Part shown: in pieces, positions 16,074 to 26,688 of the stretch
How positions within the stretch are numbered: the stretch's first letter is position 1
How the letters are laid out: each line of letters begins with the position of its first letter
Assembly (NCBI GenBank): GCA_030681525.1
Contig: JAUXSD010000024.1
Span: 1-47,124, forward strand
Length of the DNA: 47,124 bases
Source: Solirubrobacteraceae bacterium
GTDB lineage: Bacteria; Actinomycetota; Thermoleophilia; Solirubrobacterales; Solirubrobacteraceae
Direction: 5' to 3'
Notes under the pieces: generated by a model
Database searches by the model: none
Told to the model about the DNA's origin: nothing
Seen by the model: the letters and a program-made list of their open reading frames with translations, nothing else
Made by a program: the position numbers and the translations under genes

Positions 16074-18424
16074 CTAGCCTGCCCGGCGACGCTCGGGGGC
16101 ACGGCCGGGGGGTTGGCGGAGCTCCGGGAAAGTCAGCGGCTCGGGGATGGGGGCCCGCGTCGGTTCGGCGGGGCGGATCGTAAGCGTGGTGCCCCAGTGC
16201 TCGATATCGAGCGCCGGGCCGCTGTGCAGCGTGTACGCCGCGTTCGTCGGCGTGATCTCGATGCGCAGCTGCCGTCCGCGGAAGGCAAGCGGGAAGGCGA
16301 TCCGGTCGATGCCGTCGGGCAGCCGCGGGTTGAAAGGACAGGCGTCGGTCGTGGTCGCGCATGCCGGCCAAGCCGTTGATGACGGCGCTCCAGCCGCCGG
16401 CGAGCGCGGCGAGGTGGAGGCCGTCGGCGGTGTTGCGCGCGCTGTTGTGGTGGTCGAGCAGGATCGCCTCGGCGAGGTAGTCGTAGGCGAGCTGGGTGTC
16501 GCCGACCTCGGCGGCCAGGACCGCCTGCGTGCCGGCCGACAGTGAGGAGTCTCGGACGGTGAGCGGCTCGTAGTAGGCGAGGTTGCGGCGCTTGTCCTGG
16601 TCGGTGAACGCGTCGCCGCAAAGGGCCATCGCCAGCACGAGGTCGGGCTGCTTGACGACCTGCCGGCGGTAGAGCTGGAAGTAGGGCACGTGTAGCAGCA
16701 GCGGGTAGTGCTCGGGCGGGATGGCGGCGAAGTCGAGGGGCGCCTGGCGGGTGAAGTCCTCGTCCTGGAGGTGGATGCCGAGCTCGTTGTCGTAGGGGAT
16801 CGTCATGGCGTCGGCCGCCCGGCGCCAGGCGAGCACCTCGCCGGGCTCCACGTCGAGCGGCTCGTGGCCCAGGCGGTCGACGAGCTCGGCGGCGGCGCGC
16901 AGGTTGGCCTGCGCCATTAGGTTGGTGTAGAGGTTGTTGTCGACCAGCGTCGTGTACTCGTCGGGGCCGGTGACGCCGTCGATCGAGAAGCGGCCGCCGC
17001 GGCGCTCGTCGTGGTAGCCGAGGCTCGCCCACATGCGCGCGGTCTCGACCAGCAGCGGCGCGCCGGTCTCGCGCTCGAAGTCCGCATCGCCGCTGGCGGC
17101 GGCGTGGCGCACGGCGGCGTGGGCGATCGCGGCGTTGACGTGAAACGCGGCGGTGCCGGCCGGCATGTACCCCGAGCATTCCTCGCCGGCGATGGTCCGC
17201 CACGCGAACGCGGCGCCGCGCAGCCCGAGCTGGCGCGCCTTGGCGCACGCCTGCGGCAGCGTTGAGGCGCGCCAGCGCAGCGCGTCCTCGGCGTGCCGTG
17301 GCGCGCAGTAGCTCAGGACGGGTAGCAGGAAGATCTCGGTGTCCCAGAACGTGTGTCCGCTGTAGCCGGGGCCCGTCAGCCCCTTGGCCGGAATGCCGCG
17401 CCCTTCGGTGCAGGCGGCGTTCTGGTGCAGCTGAAAGAGCGCGTAGCGCAGCGCGTGCTGGATCTCGGGATCACCGTCGAGCTCGATGTCGGCGTGCGCC
17501 CAGAGCTCGTCGAGCGCGGCGCGCTGCTCGAGGGCGAGCTGGTCGAAGCCGAGGGCGCGGGCCTCGTCGAGGCCTCGCCGCGTCGCGGACACCAGTGCCT
17601 GCGCGGCCTCGCCGTCAGGTGCCCAGTGATAGGCCAGCAGCTTAACGAGCTGGATCGGCCGTCCGGGTTCGGTCGTGGCGGTGAGCTGCCATCGCGCCAT
17701 CGACCCGTCGCCGTGGAGCGTCTCCTCGAACCCGTCGGCGGTGATTGCCTCATGGTCCATGCCCGCGGCGAGCACGTGGCGGCTACGCCTTGTCTGGTGC
17801 ACCAGCAACGCACGGCGCTCACCATCGCGATGCGCGCCGGCCGGCACGAGCGTGTCCGATGGCAGGACCCCACCGGCACGCGGGTCGGTGGATTGTCGGC
17901 GCGCCGCGGCACCGGCCGCCAGGTCGGACTGCACGGTCAGCCGGAGGGGACGCCCGACGGCTTCGACCTCGTAGGCGAATCGCCGCGATCTCACGGTGGG
18001 CGAGCGAGACCAGGCGCCGGCTGCGCAGCGTGAGCTCACGACCTGCCAGCGAGCGCCAGCGCAGCGCGCGCACGAGCACGCCCTCCCGCAGGTCGAGCAC
18101 GCGTTCGTGCGCGAGGATCGTCCCGGTCCGCAGATCCAGCGGCTCATCCTCGACGGTCAGGGCGATGCGCGTTCCGTCGGTCGCGTTGACGATTACCTGA
18201 TCGGTCTCCGGGTCGCCCGCGCCGCGTTCGGCGTACGAGATCGGCCGTGTCTCGTACAGCCCGGCCAGGTAGGTACCCGGGTGGGCGGCGGGTGCTCCTT
18301 CGTCCAGCGTCCCGCGCACGCCGAGGTAGCCGTTGCTCAGCGCGAGCATCGTCTCGCTCTCGGCAGCGCCGTGGGGCGACCAGCCGGTCTCGCGATGCAC
18401 CCACGGCTCCAGTTGCGGGCTCAT
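16074..18424 (-). pseudogene. GH65 disaccharide phosphorylase, two single-base frameshifts
   Basis: The product starts at ATG 18424 (MSPQLEPWVHRETGW), overlapping the HAD stop as ATGA. It reads through an N-terminal beta domain (SNGYLGVRGTLDEGAPAAHP), then the (alpha/alpha)6 barrel with FWDTEIFLLPVLSY and the catalytic-Glu segment VTGPDEYTTLVDNNLYTN. An extra C near 17985 and an extra T near 16335 shift the frame; restoring both gives about 783 residues, the normal family length, ending at TAG 16074. GH65 enzymes split maltose, trehalose, kojibiose or nigerose with phosphate to glucose and beta-glucose 1-phosphate; which sugar is unclear. The next enzyme upstream uses that product. Confidence 0.83.
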
Positions 18425-19173
18425 CGCTCGCTGAGCAGCTCGGCGAGATCTTCGACGACGATGTCGGCGCCGGCGGCGCGCAGCTCGTCGGGCTGTCCGA
18501 TGCGGTCGACCCCGACGACCAGGCCGAATCCGCCGGCGCTCCCGGCGGCGATGCCGGCCAGCGCGTCCTCGAAGACGGCCGCGCGCGCCGGGGCCACCTC
18601 CAGGCGCCGCGTGGCCTCCAGGAAGACATCCGGCGCGGGCTTGCCGGCCAGGCCGAGCTCGTTCGCCACGGCGCCATCGACCGTGACCTCGAACGCGTGC
18701 TCCAGGGCGGCCGCGTTCAGCACAGCCGACCCGTTCTCGCTCGAGGTCACCAGCGCGCACGCCAGGCCGGCCGCGCGCGTGGCGGCCAGGAACCGCACCG
18801 AGCCCTCGTAGGCCGCCACGCCGTCGCGGGCGATCAGCTCCTGGACGAGCTCGTTCTTGCGCCGGCCCACTTCATGGACGGTGTCTGCCGAGGGCGGATC
18901 GCTGGCCGTTCCCTCCGGCAGCGCGATGCCCCGTGACGCCAGGAAGGTCCGGACACCGTCGGCGCGCGGGCGGCCGTCGACGTGGGCGACGTAGTCGCCG
19001 TCGACGTCGAACGGCCGTGCCGCCGTCGCGCCGTCGGCGCAGTGGCGGGCCAGGAACGAGTCGAAGGTCTGCTTCCACGCGGCGGCGTGAACCTCGGCGG
19101 TGCGGGTGATCACTCCGTCGAGGTCGAACAGGCATGCCGCTATGCCATTGGGGAGCCGCAGTCGTGCGGTCAT
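18421..19173 (-). CDS. HAD-family beta-phosphoglucomutase-like enzyme
   Basis: A 250-residue HAD hydrolase. The start is ATG 19173, overlapping the acetate kinase stop as ATGA. Motif I is CLFDLDGVITRTAEVHAAAW (both Asp present, as in phosphomutases), motif II the TSS of CALVTSSENG, motif III LAGKPAPDVFLEA and motif IV AVFEDALAGIAAG. This set fits beta-phosphoglucomutases that turn beta-glucose 1-phosphate into glucose 6-phosphate. It is coupled to the GH65 gene whose product is that substrate. A trehalose-phosphatase-like role is a less likely alternative. Confidence 0.82.
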   Translation of the reverse strand: MTARLRLPNGIAACLFDLDGVITRTAEVHAAAWKQTFDSFLARHCADGATAARPFDVDGDYVAHVDGRPRADGVRTFLASRGIALPEGTASDPPSADTVHEVGRRKNELVQELIARDGVAAYEGSVRFLAATRAAGLACALVTSSENGSAVLNAAALEHAFEVTVDGAVANELGLAGKPAPDVFLEATRRLEVAPARAAVFEDALAGIAAGSAGGFGLVVGVDRIGQPDELRAAGADIVVEDLAELLSER

Positions 19174-20285
19174 CGGGCCTCTTCGTCGGTCCGACCGTGC
19201 AGGGCGGCGCGGACCTGACCGGCGATCTCGAGATCCTCGCGCGCGGTGACGACCAGCGTGCGCACGGCCGCGCCGGCGGCGCCGATGTCGGCGTCCGCGG
19301 TCGCGGCGGCGTTGCGTGGGGCGTCGAGGACGATCCCGAGGCTTGCCAGGCCGGCCGCCGTCCGGGCACGCAGCGCCGGCGCGTGCTCGCCAGCGCCGCC
19401 GGTGAACACCAGCGCGTCGACGCCGTCGAGCGCGACCGCCATCGCGGCGATCCCGGCCCGCAACCGGTGCACGTACACGTCCAGCGCCAGCGTTGCGTCC
19501 CGATCGCCCGCCTCGACGCGAGCCAGGACCTCGCGCCTGTCGGCGGTGCCGGCCAGGCCGCACAGGCCCGACTCGTGCTCGAGCGCGTCGGCGACAGCGG
19601 CGGGCGTGAACCGGTTCTGTTCGAGCAGCCACAGCAGCAGTCCCGGGTCGACGTTGCCCGAGCGGGTCGCCATGACGAGACCTTCCAGCGGCGTGAAGCC
19701 CATCGTCGTGTCTACCGAGCGCCCCCCGCCGATGGCACACAGCGAGGCCCCGGCTCCCAGGTGGCAGCTGACTACGCGCAGCTCGTGCTGCGAGCGGTTC
19801 ACCAGCGCGGCTGCCCGGCGAGCGGCGTAGGCGTGGGAGAGCCCGTGGAAGCCGTAGCGCCGCAGCGGCCACCGTTGGCGCCACTCGCGCGGCAGCGCGT
19901 ACGTGGCGGCGGCCTCCGGAAGCGTCGCGTGGAACGCGGTGTCAAAGCAGGCGACCGCCGGCGTCCCGGGCAGGACGCGTTCGACGACCGCGTGGGCGGC
20001 CAAGCCGGCGAGCTGGTGCAGCGGCGCAAGGTCCGACAGCGACTTGAGATCTTCGACGACTGCGTCGTCGAGTCGCACGGCGTCGCGGTAGCGCGCGCCG
20101 CCGTGGACGATCCGGTGGCCGACCGCGTCGGGTTGCGGCAGCCCCGCCAGCGCGGTGGCGAGCGCGCGTTCGTCAACCTCGCCACGCTCGGCTACGAGAT
20201 CATGCTGCCCGATCACCGAGTCGTGGCGATCGAGCAGCCGCAGCTTCAGGCTGCTCGAACCAGCGTTGACGACCAGGACCTCCAC
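19170..20285 (-). CDS. ackA: Acetate kinase
   Basis: A 371-residue ASKHA-fold kinase. The N-terminus VLVVNAGSSSLKLRLLD is the phosphate-1 signature; GHRIVHGGARYRD, FDTAFHATLPEAA, YGFHGLSHAYAARRAA and HLGAGASLCAIGGGRSVDTTMG (in two adjacent blocks) are the other family motifs. It is slightly shorter than the usual 400 residues. It makes ATP and acetate from acetyl phosphate, the product of the phosphoketolase encoded 9 bases upstream. The stop overlaps the start of the HAD gene. Confidence 0.93.
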   Translation of the reverse strand: MEVLVVNAGSSSLKLRLLDRHDSVIGQHDLVAERGEVDERALATALAGLPQPDAVGHRIVHGGARYRDAVRLDDAVVEDLKSLSDLAPLHQLAGLAAHAVVERVLPGTPAVACFDTAFHATLPEAAATYALPREWRQRWPLRRYGFHGLSHAYAARRAAALVNRSQHELRVVSCHLGAGASLCAIGGGRSVDTTMGFTPLEGLVMATRSGNVDPGLLLWLLEQNRFTPAAVADALEHESGLCGLAGTADRREVLARVEAGDRDATLALDVYVHRLRAGIAAMAVALDGVDALVFTGGAGEHAPALRARTAAGLASLGIVLDAPRNAAATADADIGAAGAAVRTLVVTAREDLEIAGQVRAALHGRTDEEAR

Positions 20286-20294
20286 GCCGAGCGC

Positions 20295-22703
20295 CTACCC
20301 GCGCACACCGCGGGCAGGCTCGGCGGGCGGGCTGTCGCTTCCAGGCCAGATCCAATCTCGCACCTCGGGCATGTCGTCGCCGACCTCGCGCGTGTGGGCG
20401 CGGTGACGCAACCGCTCGTCGACCATCCGCTGGCGCAGCGCGGCCGCACGCGGACCGAGACCGGGCACACGGTCGATGACGTCCATGACGAGGTGGAAGC
20501 GGTCCATGTCGTTGAGCATCACCATGTCGAAGGGCGTCGTCGTAGTGCCCTCCTCCTTGTAGCCGCGCACGTGCAGGTTGTGGTGGTTCGTGCGCCGGTA
20601 GGTGAGGCGGTGGATCAGCCACGGGTAGCCGTGGTAGGCGAAGATCACCGGCCGGTCGGTCGTAAACAGCGCGTCGAACTGCGCGTCCGGCAGGCCGTGC
20701 GGGTGCTCGCGCTCGTCCTGCAGCCGCATCAGGTCGACGACGTTGACCACGCGGACGCGCAACTCCGGCAGGTGCTCGCGCAGCAGCGCCGCGGCCGCAA
20801 CCGCCTCGAGCGTCGGGATGTCGCCCGCGCAGCCGAGCACGACGTCGGGCTCGTCGCCGCCGTCGGTCGACGCCCACGGCCAGATGCCGACGCCCCGCGT
20901 GCAGTGCAGGATCGCCTCGTCCATCGACAGGTAGTCCAGCGAGGGCTGCTTGCCGGCCACGATGACATTGACGTAGTCGCGGCTGGCGAGGCAGTGGTCG
21001 GCCACCGACAGCAGGCAGTTCGCATCCGGCGGCAGGTATACGCGGATGATGTCGGCCTTCTTGTTGACGACGTGATCGATGAAGCCGGGGTCCTGGTGGG
21101 AGAAGCCGTTGTGGTCCTGGCGCCACACGTGCGACGTCAACAGGTAGTTCAGCGACGCGATCGGCCGCCGCCACTCGATGTCGCGCGTCACCTTCAGCCA
21201 TTTCGCGTGCTGGTTGAACATCGAGTCGACGATGTGGATGAACGCCTCGTAGCAGCTGAAGAGGCCGTGCCGGCCGGTCAGCAGGTAGCCCTCCAGCCAG
21301 CCCTGGCACAGGTGCTCGCTCAGCACCTCCATGACGCGGCCGTCGACCGCGAGCTGATGGTCGTCGGGCCGCAGCTCGGCGTTCCACGTGCGGCTCGTCG
21401 CCTCGAACACCGCGCCGAGCCGGTTTGACTCGGTCTCGTCGGGGCCGAACAGCCGGAAGTTGTCGGGGTTCATCCGGATGACGTCGCGCAGGTAGCGCCC
21501 GAGCACCCGCGTGGCCTCGCTTGAGCGCATCGCCGGCTCGGGGACCTCGATGGCGTAGTCGCGGAAGTCGGGAAGCCGCAGCGGGCGCAGGAGCTCGCCG
21601 CCGTTGGCGTGCGGGTTGGCGGCCATCCGCCGCTGTCCCTCCGGCGCGAGCGCGGTGAGCTCGGGTCGCAGCGCGCCGCGCTCGTCGAAGAGCTCCTCCG
21701 GACGGTAGGAGCGCATCCACGCTTCAAGCTGCGCGAGATGGTCGGGGCGGCTGCCGAGCTGGGCGAGCGGGACCTGATGCGAGCGAAACGAGCCCTCGGT
21801 CTGCTCGCCGTCGACCTCCACGGGCCCCGTCCAGCCCTTGGGCGTCAGCAGGACGATCATCGGCCAGCGGGGTCGCTCGGAGCTTCCCGACGCGCGGATC
21901 GCGGCATGCTCGTCGGCGATCTCGTCGAGCGTCGCCGCCATGAGCCGGTGCATCTGCGCCGGGTCGGAGCCCTCGACGAAGTGCGGCGCGTGCCCGTTGC
22001 CCTCAAGCAGCGCGCGCAGCTCGTCCTGCGGGATGCGGGCAAGCACGGTCGGCCCCGCGATCTTGTACTCGTTGAGGTGCAGGATGGGCAGCACGATCCC
22101 GTCCCGGCGCGGGTCGAGGAACTTGTTCGAGTGCCAGCTCGCGGCCAGTGGCCCGGTCTCGGCCTCACCGTCGCCGACGACGCAGCAGACGAGCAGGCCC
22201 GGATTGTCAAACGCCGCCCCGTAGGCGTGCATGAGCGAGTAGCCGAGCTCGCCGCCCTCGTTGATCGATCCCGGCGTCTCGGGTGCGACGTGGCTCGGCA
22301 CGCCCCCGGGGAAGGAGAACTGGCGAAACAGCCGCCGCATCCCCTCCTCGTCACGGCCGACCCGGGGGTACACCTCGCTGTAGATCCCCTCGAGGTACGT
22401 CTGGGCGACGAGCGCCGGCCCGCCGTGACCCGGTCCGGTGACGAAGATCGCTGACAGGTCGCGCGCGCGGATGAGACGGTTCATGTGCACGTAGATGAAG
22501 TTGAGCCCCGGCGTCGTGCCCCAGTGGCCGAGCAGCCGCGGCTTGACATGCTCCAGGCGCAGCGGCTCGCGCAGCAGCGGGTTGTCGAGCAGGTAGATCT
22601 GGCCGACCGACAAGTAGTTCGCCGCCCGCCAGTAGGCGTCCAGCAGTCGGAGCTCCTCCCCGTCGAGCGGGTCGGTGCCGTGCACAGTCTGCTGCTCGGT
22701 CAT
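20295..22703 (-). CDS. xfp: Xylulose 5-phosphate/fructose 6-phosphate phosphoketolase
   Basis: An 802-residue TPP enzyme of the normal family length. Recognisable blocks are [58 protein letters not shown] (TPP/diphosphate region), [20 protein letters not shown] (Mg site), and HDFxH-like [20 protein letters not shown] in the Pyr domain. ATG 22703 is 11 bases after AGGAG; ATG 22712 is only 2 bases from it, so the first is preferred. It forms acetyl phosphate plus erythrose 4-phosphate or glyceraldehyde 3-phosphate. First gene of the xfp-ackA-HAD-GH65 operon. Confidence 0.94.
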   Translation of the reverse strand: MTEQQTVHGTDPLDGEELRLLDAYWRAANYLSVGQIYLLDNPLLREPLRLEHVKPRLLGHWGTTPGLNFIYVHMNRLIRARDLSAIFVTGPGHGGPALVAQTYLEGIYSEVYPRVGRDEEGMRRLFRQFSFPGGVPSHVAPETPGSINEGGELGYSLMHAYGAAFDNPGLLVCCVVGDGEAETGPLAASWHSNKFLDPRRDGIVLPILHLNEYKIAGPTVLARIPQDELRALLEGNGHAPHFVEGSDPAQMHRLMAATLDEIADEHAAIRASGSSERPRWPMIVLLTPKGWTGPVEVDGEQTEGSFRSHQVPLAQLGSRPDHLAQLEAWMRSYRPEELFDERGALRPELTALAPEGQRRMAANPHANGGELLRPLRLPDFRDYAIEVPEPAMRSSEATRVLGRYLRDVIRMNPDNFRLFGPDETESNRLGAVFEATSRTWNAELRPDDHQLAVDGRVMEVLSEHLCQGWLEGYLLTGRHGLFSCYEAFIHIVDSMFNQHAKWLKVTRDIEWRRPIASLNYLLTSHVWRQDHNGFSHQDPGFIDHVVNKKADIIRVYLPPDANCLLSVADHCLASRDYVNVIVAGKQPSLDYLSMDEAILHCTRGVGIWPWASTDGGDEPDVVLGCAGDIPTLEAVAAAALLREHLPELRVRVVNVVDLMRLQDEREHPHGLPDAQFDALFTTDRPVIFAYHGYPWLIHRLTYRRTNHHNLHVRGYKEEGTTTTPFDMVMLNDMDRFHLVMDVIDRVPGLGPRAAALRQRMVDERLRHRAHTREVGDDMPEVRDWIWPGSDSPPAEPARGVRG

Positions 22704-22769
22704 CCTCGTCATCACTCCTTCGCAATCGCGTGCGACCATTATGTGGCGCGCCGGCCGGTAGATAAAGTG

Positions 22770-23398
22770 ATGGCTCCGGTGTCCTCGGCTCAGCACGAGC
22801 ACGCCGGCGGCGCGGCCGCCGGCCAGCACGCGCACGACCCTGACGGGGGCCGGCACGACGCGCACGCCCACCACGGTCACGGTGACCACCCGTCGCAGCC
22901 GGCGGGCGGCGGTCACGAGCACGCAAGGCGCCCGGATCGCCGAGGAGCTGGGCGTCGAGCACATCTCCTCCGGCGACCTGCTGCGCGCCGCGGTGGAGTG
23001 CGACACGCCGCTGGGGCGCGAGGTCGCCGAACACCTAAAGGCCGGCCGGCTCGCCCCCGGACGAGCTCGTCAACCAGGCCGTGCGACCTATGCTCGAGCA
23101 CCGCGACGGCTACGTGCTCGATGGCTTCCAGCGCAACCTCGCGCAGACCGAGGGGCTCGACTTCGACGCCGTAATCCACCTCGACGTGCCGGACGAGGCG
23201 CTCAAGCAGCGGCTGCTGGCGCGCGGGCGCGCGGACGACTCCGAGCCCGTAATCCAGAAGCGCCTGCGCCAGCACGCGGCGGACACCAAGCCGCTTGTCG
23301 ACCACTACCGCGACCGTGGCGTGCTGCTCGAGGTCGACGGCAACCGCCCGCCGGACGAGATCACCGCCGAGCTGCTTCGGCGGCTCAAGAACGCCTGA
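22770..23398 (+). pseudogene. Chimeric remnant: His-rich leader joined to P-loop-less adenylate kinase
   Basis: ATG 22770 opens a His-rich segment ([18 protein letters not shown], then [12 protein letters not shown]) resembling the N-terminus of the CopB-type ATPase downstream. At about 22922 sequence changes to adenylate kinase from just after the P-loop: [20 protein letters not shown], in another frame. An extra C near 23050 shifts the frame again into MLEHRDGYVLDGFQRNLAQT, which runs to the normal end LLRRLKNA. The glycine-rich ATP loop GPPGSGKG is missing. A functional adenylate kinase is not possible from this copy. Confidence 0.72.
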
Positions 23399-23633
23399 AT
23401 CGCGCCCAACGCCGAGTCCGGCTCGTCGCGCATCTAGCAGTGAGGCTGCTGCCGACCCGGCGATAGGCCGAGAATAATTCTCGGACGTTTCAAGCTGACC
23501 CGCACGGCCGGCGCGGCTACCACTCGATCGTCGCGATGCGCGCGGGCAGCGACAAGCTGCTGTAGATGCGCGCGAGGAAGGGCTCGGTGACGCTGCCCGC
23601 GACGCGCCGGGGTTCGTCGAATTGGGGCGTAGC

Positions 23634-25784
23634 ATGGTGGGCATGACCGCGTCGGATCGCGAACATGGGACGCTGACTGGTTCCGATCACCAGCGTGCCG
23701 GTCATGACCGCGGCGGACGTGATCACGACGGCCGGGTGCCGGCGCCGGATACCGGCCACGGTGCACATGCGGGGCACGGCGTCGACGCCGATCACGGCCC
23801 GGGCCATGGCAAGCACGCCGGCCACAGTGTGGAGATGTTCCGGCGGCGGTTCTGGTGGAGCCTGTTGCTGACGATCCCGATCGTCCTCACCAGCGAGATG
23901 GTGATGGACTGGTTCGGGTACGAGCTGGACTTCCCGGGCATCAAGCTGGTCGGCCCGGTGCTCGGCACGGTGCTCTTCGTGTGGGGCGGCGAGCCGTTCC
24001 TGAAGGGTGGCGTGCGCGAGGCCAAGCTGCGCCAGCCGGGAATGATGATGCTGATCGCGATGGCGATCACGGTCGCCTACGTGGCATCGATGGCGACATC
24101 GCTCGGCGCGTTCGACCTGGACTTCTGGTGGGAGCTGGCGGCGCTGATCACGATCATGCTCGCCGGGCACTGGCAGGAGATGAAAGCCCTCGGGCAAGCC
24201 CAGGACGCGCTGTCTGCCCTCGCGGCCCTGCTACCGGATGAGGCCGAACGACTGACCGACGACGGCACGACGCAGACGATCCCGGTAGCCGAGCTGGAGC
24301 CAGGCGACCTCGTGCTCGTGCGCTCCGGTGCGCGCATCCCCGCCGACGGCGAGATCACCGAGGGCGGCGCCGAGCTGGATGAGTCGATGATCACCGGTGA
24401 GTCGCGGCCCGTGGCCAAGGCGACCGGCGACACGGTCGTCGCCGGCACCATATCGACCGACTCGTCGCTCCGGGTCCGCGTGACCGCGATCGGCGAGGAC
24501 ACGACGCTCGCCGGCATCGGGCGCCTCGTCGCCGAGGCGCAGGACTCCCAGTCGCGCTCACAGGTGCTCGCCGACCGCGCTGCGGCGCTGCTCTTCTACG
24601 TGGCGATGGCGGCGGCGCTGATCACCGCGATCGTCTGGACGGCGACGGGCGAGGGCGACGAGGCTGTCGTGCGCGTCGTCACGGTGCTGGTGATCTCCTG
24701 CCCGCACGCCCTGGGTCTGGCGATCCCGCTGACCACGTCGATCTCAAGTTCGCAGGCGGCGCGTAACGGCATACTGATCAAGGACCGCCTGGCACTCGAA
24801 CGCAGCCGCAAGCTCGACGCGGTGCTGTTCGACAAGACCGGCACGCTTACCAAGGGTCAGCACGTGGTCGTCGGCGTCGCGCCCGCGGACGGACTGACTG
24901 ACGGTGAGTTCCTGCGGCTTGCCGGCGCCGTGGAGGCCGAGAGCGAGCACCCGCTTGCACGAGCCATCCTGGCCGCTGCCCGGGAGCACGACGGCGTCGC
25001 CCGAGCGACCGACTTTCGTTCGTTGCCCGGTCGTGGCGTGCAGGCCACGCTCGACTCGGAGACCTACAAGGTGGGCGGGCCGGCGCTGCTGCGCGCGGCC
25101 GGTGCGGGCGTGCCCGGGTCGATCACCGCCGCGGTCGACGCCTGGAAGCAGCGTGGTTCCTCGGTGCTGTACCTCGTGCGCGACGCCGAGATTCTCGGCG
25201 CGGTGGCCGTCGAGGACGAGGTGCGTCCCGAGGCGCGCCAGGCCGTCGCCGACCTGCACGCCGACGGGCGCACCGTCGTGATGATCACGGGGGATGCCCA
25301 GCAGGTCGCCGACGCCGTCGCCGCCGACCTCGGCGTCGATGAGGTGTTCGCCGAGGTGCTGCCCGAAGACAAGGCCGCGAAGGTCGCCGAGCTCCAGGAC
25401 CGGGGTCTGCGCGTGGCGATGGTCGGTGACGGCGTCAACGATGCCCCGGCGCTTGCGCGAGCCGACGTCGGCATCGCGATCGGCGCGGGCACCGACGTCG
25501 CGATCGAGTCCGCCGGGCTGATCCTCACGAGCGACGATCCACGCGGCGTGACCTCGATCATGAAGCTGTCCGCCGCGGTCTACCGCAAGTCGCTGCAGAA
25601 CCTCGTGTGGGCCGCCGGCTACAACATCCTCGCCATCCCGATCGCCGCCGGCGCCCTCAACTGGGCCGGCGTCTCGATGCCTCCGGCGGTCGCCGCCGTG
25701 CTGATGAGCGTCTCGACGATCGTCGTCGCGCTCAACGCCCAACTGCTGCGCCGCGTGGATCTGCAACCTTCCACCGACTCCTGA
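23634..25784 (+). CDS. copB: CopB-type copper/heavy-metal P1B-ATPase with His-rich N-terminus
   Basis: A 716-residue P-type ATPase, starting at ATG 23634 (ATG 23643 is also possible). There is no HMA domain; the first 70 residues are His-rich ([22 protein letters not shown]). The membrane metal site is CPH ([17 protein letters not shown]), the mark of the CopB/P1B-3 group. Phosphorylation site [13 protein letters not shown] motif [11 protein letters not shown] motif ESEHPLARA and hinge [10 protein letters not shown] are intact. It probably exports Cu(I) or Cu(II). It opens the metal-resistance island. Confidence 0.92.
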   Translation: MVGMTASDREHGTLTGSDHQRAGHDRGGRDHDGRVPAPDTGHGAHAGHGVDADHGPGHGKHAGHSVEMFRRRFWWSLLLTIPIVLTSEMVMDWFGYELDFPGIKLVGPVLGTVLFVWGGEPFLKGGVREAKLRQPGMMMLIAMAITVAYVASMATSLGAFDLDFWWELAALITIMLAGHWQEMKALGQAQDALSALAALLPDEAERLTDDGTTQTIPVAELEPGDLVLVRSGARIPADGEITEGGAELDESMITGESRPVAKATGDTVVAGTISTDSSLRVRVTAIGEDTTLAGIGRLVAEAQDSQSRSQVLADRAAALLFYVAMAAALITAIVWTATGEGDEAVVRVVTVLVISCPHALGLAIPLTTSISSSQAARNGILIKDRLALERSRKLDAVLFDKTGTLTKGQHVVVGVAPADGLTDGEFLRLAGAVEAESEHPLARAILAAAREHDGVARATDFRSLPGRGVQATLDSETYKVGGPALLRAAGAGVPGSITAAVDAWKQRGSSVLYLVRDAEILGAVAVEDEVRPEARQAVADLHADGRTVVMITGDAQQVADAVAADLGVDEVFAEVLPEDKAAKVAELQDRGLRVAMVGDGVNDAPALARADVGIAIGAGTDVAIESAGLILTSDDPRGVTSIMKLSAAVYRKSLQNLVWAAGYNILAIPIAAGALNWAGVSMPPAVAAVLMSVSTIVVALNAQLLRRVDLQPSTDS

Positions 25785-26121
25785 GCCGGTCAGCGAGACC
25801 GCGGGGATCCAAGCAGATCCCTGCGCACACCACGACGAGCAGTCGCTGTTCGCGCGGACCAGGACGCCGTACCGTATAGGGATCCTCAAACGGGATGGTC
25901 CCGAGCGACCGGCCGCTGCGGTCACTCTGCCACTCGAGCTGCGCACGCTCTGCCACTCGACTGGCGCCCGACACCCGACGCAGCCTCGGCACTGTTCGAG
26001 GCGGCGGCAGCATCGTATCCTGGAAAGGGCATTTTGGGACGTGTCGCTGCGCGAGAGCGTCGGGGGGTTGGTCTTCGCTGTTGAAGGACCGGCGCGTGCC
26101 GGTCTGCCGATCGCGGTGCGC
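25785..26121. other. Convergent intergenic region with a direct repeat
   Basis: 337 bases between copB and the end of a converging small gene. The notable content is the 13-bp direct repeat at 25925-25960. No protein-coding frame is convincing. Confidence 0.4.
25925..25960 (+). repeat. 13-bp direct repeat, two copies
   Basis: CTCTGCCACTCGA occurs at 25925-25937 and 25948-25960, a period of 23 bases (about two helical turns). The spacing could suit a DNA-binding protein, but no gene starts nearby. Confidence 0.6.
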
Positions 26122-26421
26122 TTACGGGAGGTCGAGGCGAACGCTGCCGACGGGGCCGGCACCGGGCGGGTTGCGCCGCTCGCGGACGCCGATGTCCGGT
26201 GGTTGATCGCCGGGTTCTGGCCAGGAGCAACGCGGCGTGTGCCGGCGTAGGCGCAGCTTGCACCAGATGCCGTCGGGTGTGCGGCTGAAGTACAGCCCGC
26301 GGCCGGCGACGGTGAGACGGATCTCGACGTGCTGGCGCGAGTAGCGCTTGGCGCGAAGGGCGCTGGCGAGCAGCACCAGCACGGCTAGGCCCGCTATGGC
26401 GAGCTGCAGCCACGGCTGCAT
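26122..26421 (-). CDS. Small single-pass membrane protein of unknown function
   Basis: A 99-residue protein, start ATG 26421, one base after the stop of the 55-residue gene upstream. One N-terminal helix (LQLAIAGLAVLVLLASALRA) is followed by a basic, Trp/Cys-containing soluble part (GLYFSRTPDGIWCKLRLRRH) and a Pro-rich tail. I do not recognise it. Probably co-transcribed with its upstream neighbour, near the end of the mer region. Confidence 0.5.
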   Translation of the reverse strand: MQPWLQLAIAGLAVLVLLASALRAKRYSRQHVEIRLTVAGRGLYFSRTPDGIWCKLRLRRHTPRCSWPEPGDQPPDIGVRERRNPPGAGPVGSVRLDLP

Positions 26422-26422
26422 G

Positions 26423-26590
26423 TCAGCGGTGACCGAAAGGGAAGACCCACCTGAACACGCTGCCGACGAGGCGCTTGCACCAGCAGTCGGGCTGACAGCC
26501 GCAGGCGGTCACACCTGTTCGCTCGCGCACATGACCAAGCGCGGCCAGTGCCAGGTACACGCCGGTGACGACGAGCAGCAGGCGCTTCAT
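26423..26590 (-). CDS. Cys-rich 55-residue membrane peptide
   Basis: Start ATG 26590. A hydrophobic helix (LLLVVTGVYLALAALGHV) is followed by a four-Cys motif, TACGCQPDCWCKRLVG (C-x-C-x4-C-x-C), and FRWVFPFGHR. The cysteine spacing suggests metal binding at the membrane. It lies 98 bases downstream of merB on the same strand, so it may be part of the mer transcript. No family name is known to me. Confidence 0.6.
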   Translation of the reverse strand: MKRLLLVVTGVYLALAALGHVRERTGVTACGCQPDCWCKRLVGSVFRWVFPFGHR

Positions 26591-26688
26591 GACGCAAGCG
26601 TACTCCCGCGGCGCGGTGCGCCGTGAGCTACTCAGCTGCGTGCACGGTGGGCGCCCGAGAGGCTCGAGCGCGGCGTCGTCATCAGCGC

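Noticed and set aside
19134-21428. 764-codon open frame on the plus strand
   Set aside because: It is antisense to ackA and xfp, which have unmistakable motifs. Long antisense frames are expected at this GC content.
26041-26250. Plus-strand frame of 69 codons opposite the small membrane gene
   Set aside because: No motif, and the minus-strand frame has a membrane helix and operon context that explain the region better.
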